64,000 nucleotides of DNA, from assembly GCF_021018805.1 (NCBI RefSeq), contig NC_086283.1, positions 61,024,182 through 61,088,181 of the forward strand, written 5' to 3'. The first letter of the stretch is position 1; each line of letters starts with the position of its first letter. Positions 19,923-33,731 of the stretch are shown here, one piece after another. The notes under the pieces are model-generated. The model did not search any database and was not told the origin of the DNA. It saw nothing but the letters and a program-made list of their open reading frames with translations. This stretch comes from Prinia subflava (taxonomy: Eukaryota > Chordata > Aves > Passeriformes > Cisticolidae). Made by a program: the position numbers and the translations under genes.

Positions 19923-22900
19923 CAGGTGGAAGTATAAAGGCTCTGAAAAACCTTCAGGGAGCTTCTTGATTCTGCATTTTGCTGAGCAATAAAAGGCCAG
20001 TACTTAGATGTCGATTAGATCCTGCTGCACACCACGCCAGTTCAGAGTGCTGTCAGATGAACAGATCATCAAAGTGCAGGCTGCAGTGATGGATGCTTTT
20101 AGTTTCTCTTCCTTGATGTGATGATAGATTTGTATCTGTACTGAGAGGCATTGGTAGACATCTGTCTTTAGTGTTATGTATGCTGTTAGTGTTGCAAGAA
20201 AATGAAAAGGTGCTGACCTGAGGTCTACATGACTGAATAGAGCATGAGATGCCACAGGACATGAGATGAAAAATTGCTGGCTGTGATGATGACAGTCAGA
20301 AGCTGACAGAAGTTACACAGAGTGCTGTGAGATGGCTAGATTTTGCAGATGGTTAAGGGGAATTGTGTGACTGATTGCCAAATTTCAGAGAGGTAACTGA
20401 GGGAACCTTCCAGGGAGTGAAATCTTGCAGGGCAGCAGTGCCAAATCATGTCACATTGAACGAGGTAATGGTATAAGAAGTACCAAATTTGGGTATGGAG
20501 ATAGCAGAACTGTGACCAAAAAAAATAATCCTAGACAGGCTGCTTATTTGGAAGGAATCTGGGAGATAAAGAGAGGTGCAACAAGGTGAAAAGGAAGATC
20601 ACGAAACAGGGAAAGAAATAATAACCTATGGAAATGTGGCAGTTGGTGCTGTCTCAATATTCCTCTCAAGTCATCCTCTGCTTTGTCACAGCAGAATAAA
20701 CAGGAGCTGCAAACCAAAGTCACTGTGTTGAATCCAGCACAGAGTTCCCACCTCACTGGCTGCAGAGTAATGAGGACAAGGCTGGCTGCTCCCCTGGAAA
20801 ACTACTGGAGGGACCAGCCAAGCATCCTGGTGTAGGGTGCTGCAGCATCCTTTGTAAGTGGGGGAATAATGAAATTACACAACCAAGAAAAAGAAGGATT
20901 TTGAAGGGTACAGTAGGGAAGAGAAATTAATGATTGAAAAGAAATAAGTGAAGATACTGAAGGGGATTAAAATAAAAAAAAAGATTGTGTGCGAATTAAA
21001 GAAATTACAGTGATTCTGCACATAGATATAGCACAAAGTTTAAAACTCATTTGGCCACTGACCAAATTTCAGAGAAGGGAGTATTATTTGTCCTGCCTTC
21101 TGGAAGTTGCATCTCTTGAAGTGTCTTTCAGTGGTTGCTTGATTTGATTCCCTTGCTGATGTTGTCTCCTAGCAGCTTGCTTTTAGTACTTATTGCTGCA
21201 TAGCAATCATAGCTGTTATTAACTGTTATAGGCATAAATAAAGCATGATGGATGAATTAACTGAGGAATCATAAACAGTGTACTGTCTTAGATGAGGTTT
21301 TAAATGTTTGCTGACATTTGCTTCAGACATATATCATATATATAGATTCATGTGATTGCAAATACTGATATTTTCATGCTGTATTTTTTAAATGAAGTAC
21401 AGGCTGACAGTACATCTGAGAGAAAACTTCCTTTTTTCTGAGAATGAAATACTTATGTTTCCTGTTGTTTCTGCTTATTTTCCTGTTAGATATAACTAAC
21501 TATTGATTAAACTTTTTATTTTACTTACTTTCATTTAGGTATTCATAACTGGAATGTTCATATACAGTCTAATTATTTTTCTCTCCTATTTCCAAGATAT
21601 CAACAATATGACCACACCTGCTTGTGTGGCTCTATAGCATCAGAAAACAATAGATGATTATCAGATTGGTCCAGCTGATAAAAAACAAGGGCCCTTTGAA
21701 CTGGAAGTTGCACACTGTACTGTGAATGCAGCCAAATAGATGAAATGAGTGAATTTCCCTGGCACTTTTTCTGAAAGACCTCCCTTCTGTTAATTGGAGT
21801 ATTGTGTTTACATTTCCATCTGTCTTCACATGAGAACCTAAGTAATTGTTAGTTGCATACAGAGAGAGGCCCAAGAGAAGAATAACTGTGTAATAGCTTT
21901 TGAAGGGGCAAGAGTGAGTTTGGGAAAAAATCTTTAGCAAGCAACAACTAGAATCAGTGAAAGTAATTATTATAACCTGGTACAAGACATCAGGAAAACA
22001 AAATTCTGAAATTTATTCTATCAGTTTTACCAATAAGACACCTCTTCATTAGGGGGAGAAAACCTACAACCCAGCACAACCCAAAACACACACAAAAAAT
22101 CCTATTTCTACAGTAAGCAGAGATTTTACAGAGCATCATTTCCCATCTCTTATAGGTTCAAAGTAGGTAATGTATGTGAACATATGAAACCAATGTCACC
22201 CTTCTGTTGAAAATCAGAACTGTGAACTCATCTGAGTATTTTCCTTCATTTGTCAAAAACTTGCAGTGGTTTTTTTTGAGGTCTACCCCTCACTAGCAAA
22301 TGTGATTGAAATTCACCAGTGAATTTGAAACTTTCAGAGAAGGGTGGGAGAAAGGGTGAAACTGGAATGAGCTACTCAAATAAGTCTAATTTACTTTGGA
22401 AAGTAGGTTTTATGATGATTTTCTTAATTGTGATAATAATTGGTAGAAAGATGCTTGAACATGGCTGTACATATGATGCTCTATAGTATCTCAGGGCACT
22501 GCTGAAAAATAGTCTAATACTGCATATAATGCCACTTATCTTGCTTTTTGTGCTCTAGCCCACCTATCTAAATTTCAGGGACTGACTGCTCTGCTTTCAT
22601 TTCTATGACTCTCTGAGGGGTTATGAAGAAAATCATTGAAGCTGGAGATTTGTCATTTATTTGCTCTGAAACTTACTTATCTATGCAGAAGAGAAATTAC
22701 ACTAGCCTGCTTATTTCATCATTTCTTCATGACATTCTTTCATTTCAGAGCCTATTTCTCAGGCTGTGCAGATTGTGAATTACAGCGCTCTGAGAATCGT
22801 GTGGATAAAAACTTCTCTACATGTCCATACATGGCATCTGAGATTGCAGCATAAAGAAAATGAGGGTACAGTTGCAAAGGGTTTCTGGTCCTGAAAATTT

Positions 22901-23315
22901 AGTTCAGGTTTCAGAAAATGACGCTGTTTGAGATCCTCTTAATAAGAAGCCATTGATCCCACTGTCATTGAGTGGAATAAATACATTCCATGGAAAAAAA
23001 TTTTGTTTTAAGAAGAGACTATTCTGTACATAACATTAAGCAGTAAGCAGTCACACTAAGTGGATTTTTCTCTTAGACAGAAATGTTAGCAAAGAATTCT
23101 GCAGGATCATGCTTCAGAAGGTCAGTCTCTATTCATTACATGCACTCCCTTACTCCTCGGAGCCAGCGAGCTCCGGGCAGCATGAGCTCTGAGGCTGCAT
23201 TATAAAGATTGCTGTCCTCTTCATCTGTGAGCCTCTTGTTCAGCAAAACTCTCAGTGGACATTCAATGAAATCAATCTTATATTTTATGTCTATAGTCCC
23301 TATCAGAAATATCTC

Positions 23316-23317
<2 letters not shown>

Positions 23318-23365
<48 letters not shown>
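23318..23365 (+). repeat. Poly-T run, 48 nt
   Basis: Uninterrupted thymines, the longest perfect homopolymer in the window. It could be the poly-A tail of a minus-strand retrocopy, but the sequence above it shows no poly(A) signal or recognisable gene. Confidence 0.9.
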
Positions 23366-26072
23366 CTCCAGTAAACACAGAGAGGTAGGAAAAAATATCC
23401 TCTTCATAACTTTGCTGGGTTTGTTCACTCCTCCCAAAGGCTTCCTTTTTTGTCTAAGCATACTGCTGAGCTCTCAAATAGGGACATAAGTGAAGTCAGC
23501 TTTCTCCACTAGGCCTTGAGTAGCCTACCCTGTGCACAAGAGGCTTTACAATCCATTACCATTTTACTCATTTAGTCAACATAGCTTGGAGAAATGACTA
23601 TCAAGAAATAATATCAGCTTGGAACACATAGAAAGGAGAAAGCAAGGCAAAATATTACTAAACAAATAATGTTTTGTATGTTACTGTTTAGGGAGATACA
23701 TCAAAAGGCATATAGCTCTGGGCTGCTCCACTCATTCTGTTAGAGGCTGGAGTAATTTTTGCAAATTGCTACTGGGGACATGGTGTGGGGAGATCTAAAC
23801 TTCACAAGTGACTTCATTTTTCATGACATAGGTCAGGTGGGCCAACTTATTTAGAGTAGCTTTATTTTACTGTTTAATTATTTTTTTTCACATCGGAGAT
23901 CATCTCACAAGACAGTAGAAGTCTTTCTTATATTTTCTCCTCATAAACAATTTTATAAGAAGAAAGTCATTGGCACCTGAGAGATGTGTGAATTATTGCT
24001 GATACTGCACTTGTCAGACCTAACCCAGCAATGATGCTGAGACAAATATCTTACATTTAATGATTTTCATTCAGTGAAGCCTTTTTTTTTTGTTTGAACA
24101 GTGAATTATGATGGTACTTTTTCCAGTAAGACAACTATTTTATAATGAAATTACTATCATGAGTCCTTATAGGTGAAAGGAGAAGGCATAGATTATTCCT
24201 TGCTGTAATGAATTTGTAATCTGAGGCCCTGACCCAAAGCTCATTAAAACCCAAAGCAAAACCCACATCTCTCAAAAGGATGCAGGATTGCCTCACTAGC
24301 AGAGGAGCAAACAAATTTTTTTCTTGAATGATCTCTTTCATTAGAAAAATCTAATTTTAGGATTGCCATATCTGTACAATATTTGATGAATCCTTTTTAA
24401 CAAGGCAGGAAAATGAAAATAATAATTTTAAAACCCCAGAAATCAATGAGCTGCCCTTTCTCCCCCTCTCCTTTTCTTTCTCATTAAAATAGCCCTCCTT
24501 ATTATAAGAGCATAATATCTATTTCCCTATTTCAAATTTCTCAATTTGTGATCTCATTATGAATTCAGGTATCTGAATACAGTTAGATCAAAGTTTTTGT
24601 TTTAACAATGGAGGTGAACATTCCTTATTATTTCACTTGATGGAAAGTCAATTTTAACAATTTTCCCCTTGGTTAAAAATAAAAATTACTTATTTTCTTG
24701 TACCTAGTCAAAATTAGAGGAGATAATATTGGGAGTTATTTTCCTATCACGGACAACTGATTGGTAGACTATAATAAACAAAAATGAGACAAAGCAAGAA
24801 GGAAAATATACTTGTAAAGAATTGCACTTATGTCTGAAAGGTATGAACACACAGGGCATGTTTTAGCAAATCCTAAAATTCAGATTTGACTGGCTGCTAC
24901 TACTGCAGCACAGTAACACAATGCTGAAAACTTCACAAATTCTGAAACAATGAGCCAGATTTTTATTTATTTTTTTTAAACCAAAAACAAACATCAGAAT
25001 GTCTTCAGGTTTTATGTTTATGGTCAGATTTTGGAAACAGTGGGAGAGCTTGATGAAAGGCAAAATTACTAAAGATAATAAGCATACAAAGCCTGTTCTG
25101 CCATTTTTCAGTTCACACAACATTTTTGGATCCTTTTATTCACTGGACACACATGTCAAAATCCAAATCACTCTCACTGTGAGACTTACTTTAAAAAGCA
25201 CTTTGTGAAATTGAACTTGAACAAAGAAATAATATAGTTCATTAAAGAACTCATCTGTGTACCAGCCTTGTTATTAGGCAAAACAATCAGTTTAATTTTT
25301 TTTTAATTTACAAAACCATTTTGGGATAATCAGAAAACTGAGCATTGCATACCAAGCTGCTGTATGTACATTTTAAGATAATTAGATGTTCAATATAGAG
25401 GATTCCCAGGAAGAGTAATAGCTATGAACCTTATTCTGTTTTGAAACTCAAAACCCCCAATTGCATTTTCATTACTTTTTCTAACCACTTGACTTTTTAT
25501 GTCCCTCCACCTGGTCCTTTTCTACCCCAGCTCAATTTTGGATGTGTGGGGCAATTTATGTTTGTTGTTGTTTGAATGCAGGGTATATGAAAAAGATGCA
25601 AGGACACTGAGAATATTTTCCAGAATTATTTATACTATTTCAGAGAACAAGGGTGGTGGGAGCTCTCTGTATTCTGTTTAATAACATTATTTTAGTATCT
25701 AGATTTAGTGTCTAGATTTAGATTCTAAATGTAAAAAAAGATTGTTTAAAGCAAAACACTGTACATAAAAAAAAATTCCATGGTAAACAAATACAGTAAA
25801 AACTGCCACAGAGTTCAACTACCATAAATATCTGATTTAAGAGGTTGCACATCACAATAAACTCCACCTACAAAATATTGCAGTTCTGCTAAAATCAGTG
25901 TAGCCACTGATCTACCTTAGATGAAGAGCTCAAGGTGTGTAAAACTTCTTTGTCTAATACTATAGGAAGAATTATGCTTTTCATTTTGTTGAGTGGTTAA
26001 ATTTTCATCTTTTTCTTCCTACCACCCTGGGAATTCAGCCAGTGACAATTTGTTTCCCCCAGATTTGCCACT

Positions 26073-26390
26073 TGTTCGCGAGTTCTAAGTTGACTACCCA
26101 GAGCTGCATGGCTGAATAATTGAAAAAAAAAGCGGGTTTATTGTATACACACACCTTCTTGCGATGTGTTCCCCCTGCCACCTCTGCCTGTGCAGAGAGC
26201 TGAGTGGATTACTGCTTCTTCCAACAGATCCCCTCTGCCTGATGCAGGCAGATTGAGCCATGACTCAAAAGGAGATGCAAAGCACAAAATAGGCAAGAAA
26301 AAATACATAAGAAGAGAGAAAAACTGCACTCTGCTTAGCTGTTTACAAGGGAAACACCCTCTCTAGAAGTAAAATTCCACATCTTGTATA
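26073..26390 (-). mobile_element. LTR-like fragment, minus strand
   Basis: Plus-strand TGTTCGCGAGTTCTAAG at 26073 reads on the minus strand as an LTR end, CTCGCGAACA. It is preceded by AATAAA (26142-26137) and a short GC-containing segment like R/U5. CpGs in otherwise CpG-poor DNA support a retroviral origin. The upper limit is not defined and no clean target duplication was found, so this stays tentative. Confidence 0.4.
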
Positions 26391-29300
26391 TTGCCACCAG
26401 CAAATCATTATGGGATGCAGATATTGCCTGCACTGGATATATCTGGCTGTGACTGTTATCCAAAAGAAAATGGGGGAGATTTACCTTTTCTGTTCCCAGT
26501 TCTCCTTCTCTGCTGCCAGTTCAGAGGGTATGCAGGAAACTACTGGAAGATATGAATGAAGTATGAGCTTTTATGACCTCCATCCCACTGAACTGCCAGC
26601 AGGTTTGAGCTGTGATGGCATCCCAGAAAATGTTGTAAAATTATTGCTGTCCTCACTTGAAAGTTAGTCTGTCACATTTATCGAAAAGTGTATCTTCGCT
26701 CTCACCACAAACATGATGTTTTGCTTATGTTTCTGTCCTAGCCTTTAGTATCTTCACCTCATAACAGAAGTGCTTGTTGTGTTACCTAAAAGTTTTATTT
26801 TATAAGGAATGAATTATTTTTTACAACAGGAAAACACTGATAAAATATTTAACTACCTAATTGAGAGTTACTTGAAAAAGGTTGCAAATTTTCTTTACCC
26901 AAAATCTTCTACCCTGAAGCAGATCAGCACTAAGCTGTGTTTTACTGCAGTGCTGCACTGTCTCCTTGAAAGCTGTGATCAGATAGTCAGTTTGATGTGC
27001 TCACATTTTGCAGGTCCCAAATTTCCTGTATGAATTGTGCCTCCTCTGGCATCTGTAAGTTCTCCTCTGGACAAGCCACAGAATGCAAAATGGGAAGCAG
27101 AAGATTGTGGTTCACAGCAATTAACATAATAAAACAAAAATGCATGTCTCATCAGACACTGTGACACAATAGCCATAGGGATTTTAGTATTGAGCTGACC
27201 TGACACGAAAGATTTAGTATCAGTTTAAAAAGCAAAATGTTCTGCCCTTTTTGTAGTCTTTTTGCTTGCTTGTTTCCTTAAAAGAGTTTGAAATGCACAT
27301 TCATTATTCAATATCTTAACAAATGATGAAGCATTGGTAAAAATATGAGAGATCTGAATATACTTAATACTTTTAATAGTGTCTGCCTTTTTTAGTTGTT
27401 TATGTAGAGCTATAAGCTCTCTGAGAGCAGCTGTTTCATTGTTACTCGTCTAAGGAACAAAATGCGGTGAAAGTGTAATAAAAAATCCATGCAAATTGTC
27501 GACAAACACACAGACACACAGGTCCTGGGGGTTGTGAGGTTTGGAAGCTCCTGTAACATCCACAAAAGTTTGGATTTAAACTGCCACTGGAGAGGTCCTA
27601 TCTGGTTCTGAAATACAGATGGCATTAATATAAGCCAAAAGTGAAACTGTCCTTAAGATTCTAGGATTAAAAAGCGAAGAATAACTACAATTCTAGGATT
27701 AAAATCGAAGAGGAAAAGAGTGTCACCTTGATGACAAATACAAAGCAACATTTACTGTTTGGAAGGAAAACAGGAAAACAAAAGATTAATTTAGTACTGT
27801 GTTTTGGTCACCACAAAAACTCCACTGTTATTTTAACTAGCTAATGTATATTTTAAATAAAGTCCTTTGAGTAAAAAAATAAGTAATTTAAAGAGAAAAA
27901 ACCCCAATAACTCCAATTTTCTATGTGCTTTTACTTCTCTATTTAAATGTATATTTTGACTACACCACTGGTAAAGAGCACCAATATAACATTTCCTATA
28001 AGGGAATTGTGGAAAAAATTGGAACCTTTTGCATGTGTAGGAGATGGGAATAGAGGGGAATAGGGGTCAAATCATGACCTTCTACAATTTTTAAAATAAA
28101 TTAAATTCTCTACGTGCCAAAATAAATGAACTTTTGCAGAAATACAAATGTGCTGTGAAACAGATTTTGATTTAGAAAGTGGCATGAAAACAGATTGAAA
28201 TTGAACATACACTTAAAATCTAGGCCCTGGTGTTAAGTATTAGATGTCTTAACATTCACTGTAAGTTTGCATTTTTAAAGACTGCAAAGGTTTTATAAAG
28301 AATGACAATAATTACACTAAATACAGATTGATTATTTTGTTGGTCTAGAAAGATAATTCAGAGAGGGCATGTCATTGTCTCACGTGCTTCCTTCACTAAT
28401 ATTGGTTATTTGTGATTTACTGGCTACTTGAAGAATCCAGGATTTGGGAAAACCTTACTAATCCCTGAACTAGTCCCTTACTAGTTCCAAACTTTATAAG
28501 CCCAGTATAAGACAATGAATGATAGCTTGCAAAAAACACCTGCAGACAAGAGTACAAAAAAAAAAAAAAAAGGTGCGGCAAAATACTGCTGAAATGGTCA
28601 ACTGTGCTTTCTGCTTATTAACAAGTTCACCATTGTCAAGGTTCTGGTAAGCAAACTGAAGAATTCTTCAAGAAAAAAAGATGCTGTTCTGCATATTCTG
28701 ATGGGGAATTCTAATCTAGCACACAAGCAGTATCTGAATTTGTGTATGAAAAAATCTACATAAGCACTGCATGTGAGCCAACCTTTGTTATGCATAGATT
28801 TCCTACCAAAAATACTGTTCTTCAACACATACTTTTATATCCTAATTCCTTCAACCCTGTTCCTTACCTGATTATCTGCTAGAGGGTCTGTGGAGGACTC
28901 TGCTTACTAGAGAGAGAAGAAAATTTGTGTAAGACAAGTAGTGTTTGCTTGCTGACTTCAAAATATGACCTCTGTGGCTAAAACTCCAGACAAACATAAG
29001 TACTGATGGGAAGGCAATTATTTACAGTTGAAATGTGACTGAGGTACTCAGAAGACTTCAAAGTTGGTGCTTCCCTGGGCTCTGTGATATAAAAACCCTC
29101 AGTACTCAGAAGGAGATTCAAAAACACTGAAGGACAAATCCCAGGCAGAAGAAATATCCAAAGAGCTTTATCAGTTTCCACAAATTATAAGCACGCTTGC
29201 TGTCATATGCTAATGTGATTAAGTGTACCAATGGTGAAACTCTTCAGATCTTCAGAAGAGGTACTGGAGCTGAAACAGCAAGGACAAAATTCAGCACTGT

Positions 29301-32300
29301 GACCCAGAAAGTGAGACAAAAGCAGTTTACAGAGAACCTCTAGCTGAAATGTGAAGGTCTGAAGTCACTTTTGTGCCACGAGTCAGTCACAAGTGAGCTA
29401 GCCAGTGTGAGGAGAGAGAGGAGGAGAGACACACAGTGTAGTGGACATTTCAGCAACCTGCTTGTGATCTGCAGCCTTGGTTTAACTACCTGCCTCCTTA
29501 CTGTGGCGCAGTTTTGTTGACCGCAAATGTTATGTATGCTGTGTTGGTTGAATTCAAGCCCCTTAGCTGAGGGCCCTGCCTGTGCATTCATAAAGCATCC
29601 TGCAAAGCAGCAGCAGGTTCTTGGGTTCTTCTGTGGGCTGGGTGCTGCCTTGATTGTACCTTTTGGCATTACAGCCGCTCCTTGGGGTTTCAGCAGATGA
29701 TTCCCCAGCCTTCCCTCACCCTCTGGGCTGTTTTGCCCCCTGGGGACATGAAGGTAGTGGGCCCTGCGTGAATGAGAAACAGGCTAGCCCATGATGTGAA
29801 CATTTTTGAAAGGGCTTTCTTGATGGTTTAACTCCTTGAGGGTGCATATCTGTCTGCTCATAATCCTTAGCCATTTCAGATTGTTATCTAATGATTTGGT
29901 TTGCTTTTCCAGTTTTGGTTTGATTTGATTTGTTTTTGTTTTGTTTCCATTTATTTTTTCCCCTAAAGGATGTGTTGGCATCAGGGTTTTTTCCCCTCTC
30001 TTTCTGCCTTTTCTCTCTCTCTTTCATTTGTCAGACACCTGCTTCCCTATTATTATTTAATCTAATTTTCTTGAAAAATGGAATCCCAAAGTGTTTATGA
30101 AGTCTGCAAGTGCCAGTTTCTTAGATCACTGGTAGCTTCACAGACGGTGAACAAAAGGGCTGATGTGTCTCATCAGCACAGTTCACTACTCAGTTTCACT
30201 GCATAAAATCAGCCTCTGTCCAGCTGCAATGCAGGAGCTAACCACTTCATAACTTTATTTATTGGTACATAACAAAGGTCTGTCTCAAAGGAAAGCTACA
30301 GAAACAGGAATAATTGTGAGGGAGTGGAGAGAATAAAATAAGCCCTGATGCTGTGTTCTCAGCTCATTAGAGTGACCAAGCAGTCCTTTTCCTGAACAAG
30401 ATCTGCAGTCAAGGAAGAAGATGCTAAGACTGACTGATGTAAGTTGACAGACTGACAAGTTGACTGTATTGGCAAGTTCTGCTAAGTCTATGAGTACCTG
30501 ATATGTCCACCTGCATCGGAAACCCAGCCAATGACGAGAAACTATGTTACTTTTCCAGGTAAAACTTCCCCGAATATTTGGAAATGTAAACATGACTCTT
30601 CTGACTATGGGTTGTAGTTACCTGTATAATTAGGTCTGCTCATTAAGAAATACCTAGAAACAGCAGAACTGAATGTTATAGCCAAAATTAGGCAAACGAC
30701 ATGGACTAAACAAAACAAGACAGTGAACTGTTGTAACAAGAAAATTTTCAATTGCTACCATTTTTTATAAGTGGAAATAATTAAAAGAAAAAAAAAAGGC
30801 ATAGAATTGAGTGAATTAACTACATTATATTTTATTAGGTGAGTTGTTATTTTCAGAAATTGAGGATTTACTTATTTTACTAAAAAGAAAGCTACTCTAA
30901 ACTTTAATTTGGCTTTCCAGAAACTAAAGAATGATACATGGAAATCCAACCCTGATTGTGCTAAATATGCACGAATTTTGGTTGGTTTTTTTTTTTTTTG
31001 GTTTTTTTTTTTTTTTTTGGTTTTTTTTTGTTTTTTTTTTTTTTTTTTTGTGATCACACAGCTCAAGTTGGCTGCCCAGGTATTCTAAAGGACCTTATGT
31101 CCATGTGAATACTATTATTAAACCATTAATATGCAATACCTAAAGATCCATTTTCATGCAGGATATTTCAGTGCTGATGAATGCTGACATTATGCATGGA
31201 TTATTTTTACCTCTGAAGCATGGGTGGATGATTAGATTGTAGGCTTTTATGTAACCAAACACCTGTTGTATTTCTATTTAGCCTGTCCTTCAAATTATAA
31301 CTTGTTAAATCTTGTAAAATAAAGGAAAAAGTTAAACATAAAGAGAAATATTTGCTGGGTTCACATGGCTACAATGACACAACTTAGTGATATTTTTGAG
31401 TTAATTTTTTTTCATACTTAATACTTAACCAAGATTTGTTATTGTGCATCTTTCAATGGATCGCAGATCTTTCCATAGCTACATGACCATGATTTTGTCT
31501 TCTAAACAATTAAAAAGATTGAATTCCTTAATTTAACCAGATTTTTCTTTCTTTTGGTCTTTAGTTTAATGTTTGGATTTTTAAGTAGAATTCTTTTTGA
31601 AAAACATTATGACTGCACGTGCTACACCAGAACATATCTTAGTAAAGCTACGAAGACACATAATATCACCAATATGACAGAATTTGATGGTCTCTGTTTG
31701 GGTGCAGATAGTCAGGAAAACACTACGAAGGAATTTGTTAGTGAAAGGTGAAAGTATTTCATCTTCATGAAGAGATGTGCAATAACTTAACCATCCCATC
31801 TCTTGTGCAAGAAGCAGTAAGGAATTCTGTCATGCAGAAATCCCTTCCAAATTTGCTTTGGAGACTGCTTAGTGCCTCATGGCTCTCTGGAAACCTTGTT
31901 AAGATTCCAACTACTCAAAAAACAAGTTAATTGAATCTGAAGTCAGCTAAGTCTTCTAGTGGCCTATCCCAAATGGGAAATAATGAGATTTTCTGAAATT
32001 AGCAGATGAAACTATCTGTTCTGTGGAACTACAGGCTTAGTATTCACTTAAATATTCACATCATCTACAAAACGGTATCATCAGGAGCGCTGGCAGTATT
32101 TTCCCTGAGAAGGAAGCAGGAAAGAAGAGTAGAAATTAAAAGAAAACATAGGCAAAATTACTTTCTGCATTTTAAAGTATCTCTCTAATGTACTGAGAAA
32201 GGTTTTTTTCTGCAACAATTCAGTACACACAAGAGAAAAATCACCTGAAGACAAGGCCTGGCTTCTGTGACACTAGTGAGACTTTTGCCATTGATTTCAT

Positions 32301-33726
32301 TGCAAAATCTCACCTTGATGAGCAACCACTTTTACTTTCTTTTTATTTTACTCTTAGAAACCTTATTTGATGAAAGAATATTTAGAAATTATTTGGACAA
32401 TGGAGCTTTAGATTTCCTTCTGAAATGCTTCAGAGTACAATCATTGATAGAATAGAAATTCCACTGTCAGAAATGTTTCAGAAAATTTCTTCAATTAACT
32501 TCATTTTGCTGTAGTCAGTAAGTGTCACACTACCATCTTAAATCAACCAGCAGATGTTACACAGAGTTGCCTTGAAGAAAAGCAGTCCATATCTTTCACC
32601 CCTAGGACTGTTGTTGCTTTTAGGGGACTCAGAATTGCATGCACTTAAATAATATGTCTTTTTGTAAAATTTAAGCAGCTAACAATGATTTTAGAAAATA
32701 AAGTCTTAGTATAGGTTTACTAAGTTATTTTTACAATTGGATTTTCTTTAAGACACAACTAGATGAATTATCCGAGAGGCTTATGTGTAAAAGGCAATTA
32801 TTCTCAAAATTGTATCAATAATCCCATGTCAAAAATTCTTCATTATAAGGATCATGATAAATGATTTCTAAAATTGTCATATAAGTTTCAACCACTTCAC
32901 TTTTCAATATATGAATATATATTAAAATCTTATCTGTCCAAAATAGATGGATAGTCCAGGTACTGACATTCAGATCCTTTCAAAAAATGTGAATGGGATC
33001 TGAATGAGGTGGAGACCTTGAGCTTTTCTCTCTACAATCAATCTGCTACAGAAAGCCTTTGTGAGAGTTTCAAATAGTACCATTATACATTGCAAATGCC
33101 AAGTTTCAGTTTCACAAGTTAACCCTGTCACACACAGCTGTGCCTTCGTGTTTGTGTCTCCCAACACTTGTGTAGACATGCACCATGATGAACCATACTG
33201 TAATACAAGGAGGATTTCCAAAATAGTTTGACAACTTAAGGTGTCCAGAGGCTTTCTAAACACAGGCTTTCATAGAAATCATGACCCTCTAAATGAGATA
33301 TTCACATCCAACTCAGCAAATTTGAAACATAAAAGCATAAAACTCTACTACTGAAGCAAAGGAGCTGCTTTTTTATCTTGTACAGGGTCTGAAATCAGAG
33401 ACAAAGGTATGCCACAAGGCACAGGCGAACATCTGTTTGCCTGCACAACAGATGGAAATGCTTTCAGACTCCTTTGCAAATGGAGAAATTTGTACTTTGG
33501 TCAAAGAGAGTGCCTGAAGTATGCAGTTTATGCCCTTTAATTATCTGAGGAGTAGTTCAGAAGGTTTTGACAAAGCTGGACATAAATGCTTGATAGTCAC
33601 ATAATCAGGAATATGTTCCAGTGTTTCAGCTTCAGTTCCATGATTGTGCTATTTTGTATCTCTTCAGTCAAAAGGATGAAGAACTATTCTGCCAATTATC
33701 CATGATTATTGGAGTTTTCTGCCTGC
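26391..33726. other. Spacer, no recognisable gene
   Basis: 7.3 kb without a supported gene. It contains a short direct repeat near 27657-27712 (ATTCTAGGATTAAAA twice), a poly-A at 28556-28571 and a T/G-rich tract at 30981-31050. A possible minus-strand exon near 30530-30640 was considered and not accepted. Confidence 0.5.
30981..31050 (+). repeat. T-rich low-complexity tract with G interruptions
   Basis: About 70 bases of T runs broken by GG or G. It produces a spurious lysine-rich frame on the minus strand. Confidence 0.9.
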
Positions 33727-33731
33727 CTCTT

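Larger units (their letters stand above)
19427..26072. other. Spacer with long homopolymers, no recognisable gene
   Basis: 6.6 kb of AT-rich DNA. Notable only for A43 at 19879-19921 and T48 at 23318-23365. The open frames here (20004-20255 -, 21632-21985 -, 23136-23378 - with its Lys run) are unsupported. Confidence 0.55.

Noticed and set aside
21517..21570. Minus-strand mini-exon ending in GTAAGTAAA
   Set aside because: Good donor, but the upstream acceptor lies in purine-rich sequence and the 43 bp body has no supporting evidence.
23136..23378. Minus-strand ORF beginning with a poly-lysine run
   Set aside because: Created by the T48 run; the remainder has no recognisable family.
30530..30640. 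Minus-strand exon candidate (acceptor TATACAG, frame with KSHVYISKYSGKFYLEK, or another frame ending at CAG|GTACTC)
   Set aside because: There is no pyrimidine tract, the donors are weak or do not fit the frame, and the two frames exclude each other. Not strong enough beside the 8.8 kb candidate.
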